A stretch of DNA of 64,000 nucleotides, from the NCBI RefSeq assembly GCF_042432805.1, contig NZ_JBHLWO010000002.1, forward strand, positions 1,922,001 through 1,986,000, read 5' to 3'. The position numbers were made by a program, and so were the translations under genes. Below are positions 45,075 through 53,369 of the stretch, in pieces. Source of the DNA: Olivibacter oleidegradans. Lineage in GTDB: Bacteria; Bacteroidota; Bacteroidia; Sphingobacteriales; Sphingobacteriaceae. The notes under the pieces were generated by a model. That model saw nothing but the letters and a program-made list of their open reading frames with translations. It did no database searches and was not told the origin of the DNA. Position 1 is the stretch's first letter, and the number at the start of each line of letters is the position of its first letter.

Positions 45075-45674
45075 TTAACGTAAAAAACGACTTAACAATA
45101 TCACCAATAAAGGCAGGTCGATTCGTGCTTCGGCAAAATAGTTACGCAAAAATTTAAGCGCCAATTTCATGTGTTTTTTTACTGTCTCGGGTGAGAGTTG
45201 CAATACACGCGCGATTTCTTCTTGCTTCAGGTGTTCTATTTTACTCATTTTAAACACTTTCTGTTGTTGTGGTGGCAATTTTTGGATGGCCTCTTCCAGT
45301 ATGGCCTTGTAGCGATCTACCGGATCGTCGCCAGCGTCAGCAGACTCATATTGAATCAATCCCCCCTGCCAAATCTCATTCCGAAGTTTTTCATTAGCAA
45401 TTTTACGCAACGCATTCAACATTCTGTTTTTTGTAAGAATAAAGATATATCCTCTAAAAGAGGAAATCTCCCTTAACGATTCGCGCCTGAGCCATACTTC
45501 GATAAAAGCTTCTTGAACCACTTCTTCGGCTAAGATATCGGAAGAAGTGAGCTGATAAACAAAGGCCCCCAGCTTATCATAATAAGCATAAAATAGCTGC
45601 TCGAAGGCTTTTTCATCACCATTCGCTACCCTGACCAATAGGTCGGTTTCCGTATCAAGAGAAATCAATGCCAC
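45075..45674 (-). CDS. ECF RNA polymerase sigma factor (PUL 2)
   Basis: 199 residues starting at GTG (45674); no in-frame ATG exists near the N-terminus. Region 2: KAFEQLFYAYYDKLGAFVYQ and ILAEEVVQEAFIEVWLRRES. Region 4: LPPQQQKVFKMSKIEHL and QEEIARVLQLSPETVKKHMK (HTH). A short hydrophobic C-terminal tail (IDLPLLVILLSRFL) is common in Bacteroidota PUL sigma factors. A promoter 20 bp upstream gives a leader of only about 14 nt, consistent with the GTG start. Confidence 0.95.
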   Translation of the reverse strand: MALISLDTETDLLVRVANGDEKAFEQLFYAYYDKLGAFVYQLTSSDILAEEVVQEAFIEVWLRRESLREISSFRGYIFILTKNRMLNALRKIANEKLRNEIWQGGLIQYESADAGDDPVDRYKAILEEAIQKLPPQQQKVFKMSKIEHLKQEEIARVLQLSPETVKKHMKLALKFLRNYFAEARIDLPLLVILLSRFLR

Positions 45675-45693
45675 TCACCAGGTTTATATGTTG

Positions 45694-45723
45694 CTAATTT
45701 AGAAAATAAAAACGATTTAGCAA
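45694..45723 (-). promoter_or_regulatory. Promoter of the PUL 2 sigma-factor gene
   Basis: Minus strand: TTG (45721-45723), 19-nt spacer, TAAATTAG (45694-45701; seven of eight to TAnnTTTG). The same architecture precedes the PUL 1 sigma gene. Confidence 0.6.
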
Positions 45724-45860
45724 GAGTTTGTTATTACAACCCTTTATTTACCCGATTAAGCTTTTGACACTATTTAATGAATAACGCAAAAAAACCTTAA
45801 ACTTTGCAACTTTTCAAACAGCTCGACCGGTAAGCTGTTATGTAATAAAGCATTTAATAG

Positions 45861-46241
45861 ATGGAAAAAGACAGAAAAGCTGTTCCGAACGATCATCTAG
45901 CCAATGAACGTACCTTTTTAGCTTGGATACGTACATGTATTGCTACCATTGGTTTAGGCTTTGTTGTCGTTAAATTTTCGCTATTCATTCGACAATTGGC
46001 CTTAGTAGTGGGTACCGGTACCAAACTGCCCAATCATGGCTATTCGTCTATTATCGGAATTACTTTGGTTATTGGCGGTATGTTGCTTGCCTTGTTTGCC
46101 TACTATCGATTCAAGAGTACTCAACAGCAATTGCTTGCCGGCAGATTTCGACCATCGTCCGGCATATTTTTGGGAATTACTACTGCTATCATACTTCTTG
46201 GTATTATCTTGGTGGCATATCTCTTGCAGCGTGTACGCTAA
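45861..46241 (+). CDS. DUF202 (YidH-type) membrane protein
   Basis: 126 residues. N-terminal DUF202 signature NDHLANERTFLAWIRTCIATIGLG, split here as LANERTFLAWIRT plus TM1, then TM2 (SIIGITLVIGGMLLALFAYY) and TM3 (GIFLGITTAIILLGIILVAY). An inner-membrane protein of unknown function, common in bacteria. It is transcribed alone or with the SpoIIAA-like gene 106 bp downstream. Confidence 0.88.
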   Translation: MEKDRKAVPNDHLANERTFLAWIRTCIATIGLGFVVVKFSLFIRQLALVVGTGTKLPNHGYSSIIGITLVIGGMLLALFAYYRFKSTQQQLLAGRFRPSSGIFLGITTAIILLGIILVAYLLQRVR

Positions 46242-46347
46242 TGCACAACAAAGGTTCACAATCTTTCGCACGTCATCATCGATACAACTGTATACAAACA
46301 TTTTAACACCTGGGCTGTTAGAAATTAGTGAAACAGCTACGAGATTT

Positions 46348-46827
46348 ATGTTAGAGAAGATTCAAGACCTTCCGGCTCATGTTTTCGGTGTTCGAGCATC
46401 AGGAGAGGTAAGCGGAGAGGATTTAAAAAAGGTATTGCATCCAGGTTTGCAAAAACTTGCCGCTAGCTTTGGAGAAATCTATTATTTGCTGGTACTGAAC
46501 ACATCGGTACAGAATTTTGATAGTAGCGCCTGGCTTCAAGATATGTTGGCAGGTATCAAACACTTCAATAAGTGGAAAAAAATGGCCATCGTAACCGATG
46601 AGGAGAACGTACGAACATTTACTGATATGGCCAGTTATATCATGCCGGGAATCGCCAAGGGTTTTTCCCACGCAGAAGTAGGCGCAGCGGTTGCCTGGTT
46701 ATCTACAAAAGACAGCGAAAAAAGGCCAATCGGCAAGACATCCCTGGACAAAATCGCTTTGGTTGCTTTAATTACCATTATCACCATAAAGCTGATAAAA
46801 AGAGCCGTGAAAAGCGCTAGACGATAA
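46348..46827 (+). CDS. SpoIIAA/STAS-like domain protein with C-terminal membrane anchor
   Basis: 159 residues from ATG 46348 (MLEKIQDLPAHVFGVRASGE). The frame is open further upstream, but that stretch overlaps the DUF202 gene in another frame and has no homologous look. Residues 1-125 match the SpoIIAA-like (DUF3478-type) alpha/beta fold: VFGVRASGEVSGEDL, FGEIYYLLVLNTSV, WKKMAIVTDEENVR. Residues 135-155 are hydrophobic with positive flanks (LVALITIITIKLIKRAVK), giving a tail anchor not usual for the family. Role unknown. Confidence 0.8.
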   Translation: MLEKIQDLPAHVFGVRASGEVSGEDLKKVLHPGLQKLAASFGEIYYLLVLNTSVQNFDSSAWLQDMLAGIKHFNKWKKMAIVTDEENVRTFTDMASYIMPGIAKGFSHAEVGAAVAWLSTKDSEKRPIGKTSLDKIALVALITIITIKLIKRAVKSARR

Positions 46828-46870
46828 GTTCTATCATAAACCGCAACGAGTTGATCCTTTATTGCATTTC

Positions 46871-49225
46871 CTAATCGTCTCGTAAAGATTCAACCGGATT
46901 AGCTAAGGATGCTCGAACTGCTTGCCAACTCAGTGTCAATAGCGCAATTATCATCGCCACCAATCCCGCAACGACAAATATCCACCATGGGATGTCCATT
47001 CGATAAGCAAAATTAGCTAACCATCTATTCATCATCCACCAGGCTACCGGTGAGGCAATTAAAATAGCCACGCAGATTAATTTAACGAAATCATTGGATA
47101 AAAGTCGCACTATATGCATGGTTGAAGCACCAAGCACTTTACGCACACCTAGTTCCTTCGCCCTTTGAGTGATGGTCAGCGCGATGAGGGCATACAAGCC
47201 AAGGCAAGAAATAAAGATTGCCAATAAGGTAAAATAGTTAAAAAATTGGGTTGTTATTTTGTCCTTTCGGTATTGCGCTGCATAGGCTTCATCTAAAAAG
47301 GTATAGTCGAAACTCCTGTTTGGAAAAAAACTAGTCCAAGCATCCTTTACTTTCGACAAACTATGAGAATTAATCCGAAGCGAGATCGTAGTAGCGGGAA
47401 ATGTATTATAAATCATTACCAAGGGTTCTACTAGATTATGCATTGATTTATAATAAAAATTTTTCACAACACCCACTACTTTTCCTTTATGCCCAAATCC
47501 TTCTAAAGGTTGACCAATAGCCTCTTTCCACCCCATCTCATGCAGAAAACTTTCATTTACCAGAAATGCCTGCTCCCGATCCAGGTGTAAGCTGTCAGAT
47601 AGGTTTCTCCCGGCAACAAAATGTAGTTTTAATAAGAGCGCAAAATAAGGATCAATCAAAAAATAATTAGACATTAACTCCCTTCGTTGGCCGTTGTTTT
47701 TTGCAAAGGTTGTAGCCATCGTCAGGTCATCGGCTTGTAAACCACTCCCCATGGTTACTCCTTCCACTTCCGGAAGTTGTTTTAAAGATTCATAGAATCC
47801 CTTAACCTTTGTTTGTTCGATTGAATCGGTTGGAACACGTACACTTACTATCTGATTTAAATTAAAGCCTAAATCCGTATTCGTCACATATTCTACTTGT
47901 CGATAAACCACTATTGTACCAATAATCATTGCGGTAGCCATAGCAAACTGAACAATAACAATTCCTTTACGGAAGATTATTCCTTTTATACTTGTTTTAA
48001 AACTTTTTTTCAGCATCCCTATGGGCCCATATCGTGCTAACGTAAGGGATGGATAAATTGCTGCCAATAACGTAGTTAAAACAAATACACCTAGTAGAAA
48101 AAGACCATATTCTTGCCATTCAAAAGCGATAGCAGTCCCCAATAGGTGGTTAAAGTATGGAATTAACAACGACACCAACATAGTGGCAATCACCCAAGCT
48201 GTGGCGATCAACAAGAACGACTCGATCACAAATTGTCTGATCAATTGAATAGGTCGTGCTCCCGCCACCTTTCTGATCCCTACTTCCTTGTTCCTTTCCA
48301 TAGCGGCGGCAGTTGATAAATTAACATAATTCAGTAGGGCAATAAGGAGTATAAGCAGCGCTAATAAGGAAAAGACATTGTTGAAATGCTTATTTCCCTT
48401 CACTGTATCCATCAGCTTTCCTTGACTAAAATGTACTGAAGCAAGCGGCTCCGTTTGGAAACGAATACGATAATCATTCGCACCGACACCGTTTAGTTCC
48501 GGTTGTACATATTGGGTTGCTATTCGTTGCAATTTGGATTCGAAGCGCTTCAGGTTCGTACCCTTCTTCAACAGAGCAAAAGTATAAACCGGAAAATCGA
48601 GATCAGTCCACGTCCTTATGTCTGAAAAGTTAGCCGAAAGCAATCCTTCGATATGAAGATCCGTATTTGTTGGCAGATCAGCAATCACGCCTGTAATACG
48701 ATGAGGTTTTCCATTACATAGCAGGATATTTCCGAATGCTTGGTCCGGACTATTAAAGTATTTCCTTGCGATGCTTTCCGTTAAAATCAACGTATTTGGT
48801 GCCGTCAACGCATGATGTGCCGAACCGACAATAAACGAGAAGGTAAAGATTGAGAACACCGATTGATCTGCCGCATAAAAACCTTTTTCCCGAATCAGTT
48901 CATTCTTATAAGGCACCACAGCCGGGGATGACTCAAGACGTACGACGGCCTCTGTTTCCGGATATTCACGCCGTATAATATCTGCTAAGGGATATGGGCT
49001 AGTAGCAAATGCTAAATCAGATTCAGGCGTGGATAAGGTAGTTGTTATTCGCGCTATACGCCTAAAATGCACATTATGTTGATCATATGTCAACTCGTAA
49101 TGCACAAATAAAAAGATAAGCAGGCAAGCACCGATTCCTACCGATAAGCCGACAATGTTAATTGAAGTATACAATTTATGTTTCCATAAATTACGCCAAG
49201 CAATGTTTATATGGTAACGCAACAT
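46871..49225 (-). CDS. MacB/FtsX-type ABC transporter permease
   Basis: 784 residues from ATG 49225 (MLRYHINIAWRNLWKHKLYT). Two repeats of MacB-like periplasmic core plus FtsX: TM1 near residue 20 (GLSVGIGACLLIFLFVH), FtsX block 1 with AAMERNKEVGIRKVAGARP, a second core with TM at about 410, and FtsX block 2 with ALTITQRAKELGVRKVLGAS and terminal LSWQAVRASLANPVESLRDD. This is the large fused permease of Bacteroidota that usually works with a LolD-like ATPase in antimicrobial-peptide or lipoprotein-related export. No ATPase gene is adjacent. Confidence 0.92.
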   Translation of the reverse strand: MLRYHINIAWRNLWKHKLYTSINIVGLSVGIGACLLIFLFVHYELTYDQHNVHFRRIARITTTLSTPESDLAFATSPYPLADIIRREYPETEAVVRLESSPAVVPYKNELIREKGFYAADQSVFSIFTFSFIVGSAHHALTAPNTLILTESIARKYFNSPDQAFGNILLCNGKPHRITGVIADLPTNTDLHIEGLLSANFSDIRTWTDLDFPVYTFALLKKGTNLKRFESKLQRIATQYVQPELNGVGANDYRIRFQTEPLASVHFSQGKLMDTVKGNKHFNNVFSLLALLILLIALLNYVNLSTAAAMERNKEVGIRKVAGARPIQLIRQFVIESFLLIATAWVIATMLVSLLIPYFNHLLGTAIAFEWQEYGLFLLGVFVLTTLLAAIYPSLTLARYGPIGMLKKSFKTSIKGIIFRKGIVIVQFAMATAMIIGTIVVYRQVEYVTNTDLGFNLNQIVSVRVPTDSIEQTKVKGFYESLKQLPEVEGVTMGSGLQADDLTMATTFAKNNGQRRELMSNYFLIDPYFALLLKLHFVAGRNLSDSLHLDREQAFLVNESFLHEMGWKEAIGQPLEGFGHKGKVVGVVKNFYYKSMHNLVEPLVMIYNTFPATTISLRINSHSLSKVKDAWTSFFPNRSFDYTFLDEAYAAQYRKDKITTQFFNYFTLLAIFISCLGLYALIALTITQRAKELGVRKVLGASTMHIVRLLSNDFVKLICVAILIASPVAWWMMNRWLANFAYRMDIPWWIFVVAGLVAMIIALLTLSWQAVRASLANPVESLRDD

Positions 49226-49317
49226 AAGATTTTTATCCCCGTAGTCATGCACAATAAATCTGCCATGGTAAAAAAGTCGCTTGAGACATCCTGTTCCCGG
49301 TTTTCGCTATAGGTGTT

Positions 49318-49351
49318 GTTCGAATCCGTACAGCATTGTGCGGATTCGAAC
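49318..49351. terminator. 11-bp inverted repeat after the sulfatase gene
   Basis: GTTCGAATCCG (49318-49328) and its perfect complement (49341-49351) with a 12-nt loop, between the sulfatase stop and the permease start. No T tract follows on either strand, so it may be an mRNA 3'-end stabiliser or operator rather than a simple intrinsic terminator. Confidence 0.4.
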
Positions 49352-49396
49352 ATGTATCAGATACGAAACCAACCCCCCATATAAGCGTGGGGTATC

Positions 49397-50818
49397 TTAT
49401 TGTTTGTGTTTGTTCAGAGGCACATCCATTGCTATCCCATGATCGCCTTGAGAGGCCAGCCAATTATCCAGTTGTCTGGCATATTTCTCAAGTAGACTGC
49501 GGTATTCCGGGTTTTCCGCTAAATTATTCAACTCATACGGATCCCTTTTTAGGTCGTATAACTCCACTGCCGGACGATGAGCAATTCGCTCTATAAGTGG
49601 TACCGCCGACTTATCATTTTCCGCTTTTCGAACCCAGCTTGTCCATGCCAAATTGTCTTTGTCGGTATTCATCATATATTTAATGTAATAGGTTGAGTCC
49701 GGCAATAAATTGCGGATATATTTATAATGAAGATCGCGAATACTTCTAATAGGATAAGCAGGCCCTTCCGGTATGTTATTGTGAATACCATAAGCAAAAT
49801 CACGATGTGTGCTTGCCTTGTTTAATAAAACCTGCTTAAAGCTAAATCCGTCCAGTGCTTTTATAGACTTACCGCCCGCTATATCTAGCAAGGTTGGCAT
49901 AATATCTTCATATTGAACAATCGCATCCGTTTTAGTACCCGCATCCACCTCGCCCGGCCATTTAACAATCATAGAACTTTTTTGTCCGTTGTCATACAGA
50001 GTCCATTTTCCTCCCGGAAATTGCGGACCTTGTTCGCCAAGAAAAATAACCATGGTATTGTCTTCCTTACCCGTTTCCTTTAATACGTTAATGATATCAC
50101 CTACCTGATTATCCAGCCGACGTATTTCTGCCAAATAATTGCAGAATTGCCGGCGTGTTAAATCTGTATCCACCCAATGAGGCGGTAGTTTTAATTTTGA
50201 TGGGTCGAATTCCGTTGGATCTCCCACAGTCCATGGCGCATGAGGATTAATACTCATTACAAAAAGACAAAAGGGGTCTTCTTGTTTTATATAGCTCCTC
50301 ACGCTATCTAAGGTATAATTATCTGTTTGAGACACACAATTCGGCTCAAAGCCACCTACCCGATCAAATGGAAATATGGAAACCGGCTTAGTAACGTGAT
50401 CCTTACCGGCAAGACCGACCCGATAACCAACCGCATTCAGGTAATGGATGATGCTTTTTAGCTCCGGATAAACTTGTTTGTGATTTTGATAAGCACCGTG
50501 TCTGGCGGGATACAGGCCGGTAAACAGTGAAGCTCTAGTAGGCACACACATAGCTTCGGAAGCAACAAGGGTGTTGAACTTCATACCTTCGGAGGCTAGT
50601 TGGTCAATATATTTTGTCTTTATATTGACCCCACCATAGCAGCTCAATTGTTTGGAATCAAGGTCATCGGCCATTATTATTATAATATTCGGCTTTTCGT
50701 CTTTATTAGGAAGGGCCGCTTGCGCGCGTTGTAAACAAGCGACAAGCAAAGCTAAAAGCAAAAGAGCGTTTAAAATCCGTACTGAAATAAAGTTAGTGCG
50801 TAGTAAGATGATCATCAT
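49397..50818 (-). CDS. Sulfatase (S1 family, Cys type) A
   Basis: 473 residues, signal peptide to about residue 35. Formylglycine motif CVPTR (C91) preceded by MADDLD metal-site residues (49-54), plus HGAYQNHK, GKDHV, HAPW and FLGEQGPQFP blocks of the S1 alkaline-phosphatase fold. The C-terminus has VELYDLKRDPYELNNLAENP. Cys-type sulfatases need conversion of Cys to formylglycine by an anSME enzyme, not encoded in this window. It hydrolyses sulfate esters of glycans in the periplasm; substrate unknown. A TATCTTTG element lies 35 bp upstream. Confidence 0.93.
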   Translation of the reverse strand: MMIILLRTNFISVRILNALLLLALLVACLQRAQAALPNKDEKPNIIIIMADDLDSKQLSCYGGVNIKTKYIDQLASEGMKFNTLVASEAMCVPTRASLFTGLYPARHGAYQNHKQVYPELKSIIHYLNAVGYRVGLAGKDHVTKPVSIFPFDRVGGFEPNCVSQTDNYTLDSVRSYIKQEDPFCLFVMSINPHAPWTVGDPTEFDPSKLKLPPHWVDTDLTRRQFCNYLAEIRRLDNQVGDIINVLKETGKEDNTMVIFLGEQGPQFPGGKWTLYDNGQKSSMIVKWPGEVDAGTKTDAIVQYEDIMPTLLDIAGGKSIKALDGFSFKQVLLNKASTHRDFAYGIHNNIPEGPAYPIRSIRDLHYKYIRNLLPDSTYYIKYMMNTDKDNLAWTSWVRKAENDKSAVPLIERIAHRPAVELYDLKRDPYELNNLAENPEYRSLLEKYARQLDNWLASQGDHGIAMDVPLNKHKQ

Positions 50819-50852
50819 ATGTCGTAAACATGGTTAATTGGCGGTCCTTATC

Positions 50853-50860
50853 CAAAGATA
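50853..50860 (-). promoter_or_regulatory. -7 element upstream of sulfatase A
   Basis: TATCTTTG on the minus strand matches TAnnTTTG exactly and lies 35 bp before the ATG at 50818. A -33 TTG at the ideal spacing is lacking. Confidence 0.35.
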
Positions 50861-50981
50861 AGAAACATACAAAGGATAAGTTGATCAAAATTTAGCAGTT
50901 TTGTCTCAATTATTTACTGTGGTCTGTCAGTGTCCCCTTTTATTGAGTTCGGTCGTCATGCATATAATAAAAACATCATGT

Positions 50982-51605
50982 ATGCACCGGAAAAAAAACA
51001 TTTTACACGTAATCTCTAGTCCGCGCGGAGCAGAATCGCAAAGTATTCGTTTGGGGCGCGCTATCATTAAACGACTTCTAACAGCCTATCCGGAAAGTGA
51101 AGTCGTGGAAAACCATTTATTACAAGATCAGCCTTCGTTTTTGACAGTTTCCCATCTGTCGTCATTTTTTAACACAGCGAACAACAGATCCGAGGCAGAA
51201 CGTCAGGCTATTATGTATTCCGACAAAATTCTTCAGGAAGTTAAAAGCGCCGATATTTTAGTCATAGGCGCACCGATGTATAACTTCACTATACATGCCG
51301 CATTAAAAGCTTGGATCGACCAGTTGGTTCGGCTGGGTGAATCCTTTCGATATCTGCCCGATGGTAAGCGTATTGGATTATTCCCGGATAAGCAGGCCTT
51401 TTTAGCCATTAGTACAGGAGGCCGCTATCCGGACAGCACTTCCGATCCCATTAAGAACTATATTGAAGATTATCTCTTTACGATTTTAGGTTTTATTGGA
51501 ATCAATGACATAACTTCACTTCGAATAGAAGGTACTGCCGAAGCCGGATTTCAGGCGAATTACGATTTTATTACCCGCAATATCGTTGAAAAGACCGAAC
51601 TTTAA
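50982..51605 (+). CDS. FMN-dependent NADH-azoreductase / quinone reductase (AzoR type)
   Basis: 207 residues from ATG 50982 (MHRKKNILHVISSPRG); the frame is open 27 codons upstream without homologous sequence. Flavodoxin-like fold: FMN phosphate loop SSPRGAESQSIRLG, PMYNFTIHAALKAWIDQLVR (AzoR PMYNFxIPxxLKxWID motif) and STGGRYP. Reduces azo compounds and quinones by two electrons in the cytoplasm. It lies 68 bp before the YCII/ECF42 pair in the same direction. Confidence 0.9.
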   Translation: MHRKKNILHVISSPRGAESQSIRLGRAIIKRLLTAYPESEVVENHLLQDQPSFLTVSHLSSFFNTANNRSEAERQAIMYSDKILQEVKSADILVIGAPMYNFTIHAALKAWIDQLVRLGESFRYLPDGKRIGLFPDKQAFLAISTGGRYPDSTSDPIKNYIEDYLFTILGFIGINDITSLRIEGTAEAGFQANYDFITRNIVEKTEL

Positions 51606-51673
51606 TACAAAAAGTTAGCGCGCTTGTCCTCTTTTGGAAATTTCATTCGTCGTAACAAGAAATATCGAAAATC

Positions 51674-52021
51674 ATGAAAGAATTCACCTTACTTTTCAGG
51701 TTGAGTAGTCAATCAGACAAAAAACCGTCGCTCGAGCAATTACAGGAGCGAATGGCTTGGCTAGCCGGGCTAGCCGCTCAAAATAAACTGGTCAATAAAG
51801 GAAATACCTTATCCGTCACTGAAGCAAAAACGGTACACGCCGATCACGTTGTAACCGATGGTCCCTATACCGAAATAAAGGAATTTGTCAGCGGGTATCT
51901 CATCGTGCGAGCGGAAACAATCGAGGAGGCTGTTGAATTGGCCAAGACAAACCCGATCTTTAAGGTCGGAGGTAGCATCGAAATACGAGAAGTCGTGCAA
52001 CTATACGAGCAAAAATCGTGA
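51674..52021 (+). CDS. YCII-related DGPF-type protein
   Basis: 115 residues of the dimeric alpha/beta YCII fold. VTDGPYTEIKEFVSGYLIV is the DGPFxExKE signature, and the C-terminus is PIFKVGGSIEIREV. DGPF proteins are regularly encoded beside ECF42 sigma factors, as here, where the stop overlaps the sigma start (GTGA). Proposed as a partner or sensor of that sigma factor; no enzymatic activity is established. Confidence 0.9.
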   Translation: MKEFTLLFRLSSQSDKKPSLEQLQERMAWLAGLAAQNKLVNKGNTLSVTEAKTVHADHVVTDGPYTEIKEFVSGYLIVRAETIEEAVELAKTNPIFKVGGSIEIREVVQLYEQKS

Positions 52022-53277
52022 GCAATTTTTCAAAAGAAAACGAATTATCGCATCTTTTTAGATCTGAATATACGAAAATGACGGCAGTATTATGTCGTCA
52101 TTTTGGGCTCGTCAACTTAGAAATAGCTGAAGATATCGTTAGTGATGCATTTTTAAAAGCCGCTGAATATTGGGGAGTAAACGGAATACCCGATAATCCG
52201 GCGGCTTGGTTGTATACCGTAGCAAAAAACAAAGCGAAAGATTTTATTAAACGAGATACACTCTTTCAGTCTAAGCGTAACACGATTAAGGAACTAAGTG
52301 AGTCGTTTATAGCAAGTGATTCTCTTATAGAGCGACAATATATTGCCGACAGCGTTTTAGCCATGATGTTTGCGGTATGCGACTCACACAATTCTCCCGA
52401 ATCCCAAATATGCCTTGCTTTGCAGATACTTTCAGGTTTTAGTGTTGAGGAGCTTGCCCAGGCCTTCCTCACTAAAACGGAAACCATAAAAAAAAGACTG
52501 TATCGTGCTCGGAATAACCTACGAAAAATAAAATTTCGTATTAACGAACTGAATGAGCAGGAAATCAAAGCGCGTTCTGAAACGGTTCTGAAAGTGTTAT
52601 ATTTACTTTATAATGAAGGGTATTATTCCAAAAGCAACAGTCAGATCATAAGAAAAGACTTATGCGCAGAAGCCATTCGCTTGGCCCTCTTATTATTGGA
52701 AAATCAAATAACAAATACCGCTCAAGCTAATGCCTTGATGGCTTTGATGTGCTATCAAAGTTCACGACTGGATGCCAGAATGAATGAGCATGGTGAGCCG
52801 CTCCGCTTTGATGAGCAAGACCGGGAACGTTGGGACAGCAGCTTGATTGAAAGAGGGCATTACTATATGCTTGAAGCATGCCATGGTAATGAGATGTCAA
52901 GTTATCATCTGGAGGCAAGTATTGCTTACTGGCACACCACCCTGCATAAAGAAAAGTGGAATAACATTCTTGATCTTTATGACCAGCTCCTCCAACTGGC
53001 CCCGACTCCACCAAGAACTTTAAACAGGTTTTTTGCTTATGGAAAAGTATACGGTCACGAAAAAGCCATCGAAGAATTAGAAAAAACCGGGTTAACACAA
53101 CATGAGGGATGGCACGAGCTATTGGGTTATCTTTACGCATCAATTAATAAAGACCGGGCAATCGAGCATTACCAAAAAGCCATAAATAAAAAGCAATCTC
53201 CGGCTGCCAAAGAACAACTAATGAAAGAAATAATTCGACTAAGAGCAAAGCTTCCCATCTTGCGAGCACCGAAGTAA
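52018..53277 (+). CDS. ECF42-type sigma factor with C-terminal TPR-like domain
   Basis: 419 residues starting at GTG within the GTGA overlap with the DGPF gene. Region 2 at 10-75 (EIAEDIVSDAFLKAAEYW, NPAAWLYTVAKNKAKDF), region 4 about 110-175 (LSGFSVEELAQAFLTKTETI), then the long C-terminal domain that defines the group (VLYLLYNEGYYSKS; RLALLLLENQITNTAQANAL), with TPR-like helices to the end (DQLLQLAPTPPRTLNRFFAY). ECF42 factors lack a classical anti-sigma; the C-terminal domain is the regulator. Likely controls its own locus. Confidence 0.92.
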   Translation: MSNFSKENELSHLFRSEYTKMTAVLCRHFGLVNLEIAEDIVSDAFLKAAEYWGVNGIPDNPAAWLYTVAKNKAKDFIKRDTLFQSKRNTIKELSESFIASDSLIERQYIADSVLAMMFAVCDSHNSPESQICLALQILSGFSVEELAQAFLTKTETIKKRLYRARNNLRKIKFRINELNEQEIKARSETVLKVLYLLYNEGYYSKSNSQIIRKDLCAEAIRLALLLLENQITNTAQANALMALMCYQSSRLDARMNEHGEPLRFDEQDRERWDSSLIERGHYYMLEACHGNEMSSYHLEASIAYWHTTLHKEKWNNILDLYDQLLQLAPTPPRTLNRFFAYGKVYGHEKAIEELEKTGLTQHEGWHELLGYLYASINKDRAIEHYQKAINKKQSPAAKEQLMKEIIRLRAKLPILRAPK

Positions 53278-53309
53278 CCATCATAGAAATCTACCGGAAA
53301 AGAATCGGA

Positions 53310-53352
53310 AACGGCCAGCCACTCAGGACAGCCTCCTGACAGACCGGCCGTT
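53310..53352. terminator. Bidirectional terminator between ECF42 and sulfatase B genes
   Basis: Outer stem AACGGCC/GGCCGTT (53310-53316, 53346-53352) and inner stem TCAGGA/TCCTGA (53323-53328, 53334-53339) between convergent genes. A/T-rich flanks on both sides. Confidence 0.6.
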
Positions 53353-53369
53353 AAAACCTACGCTTCTCC

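Noticed and set aside
46036..46347. Upstream extension of the SpoIIAA-like gene
   Set aside because: It overlaps the DUF202 gene in another frame, and homology-like sequence starts at the ATG at 46348.
52727..53143. 138-codon minus-strand frame inside the ECF42 gene
   Set aside because: Antisense shadow of a well-supported coding sequence; no domain or promoter.
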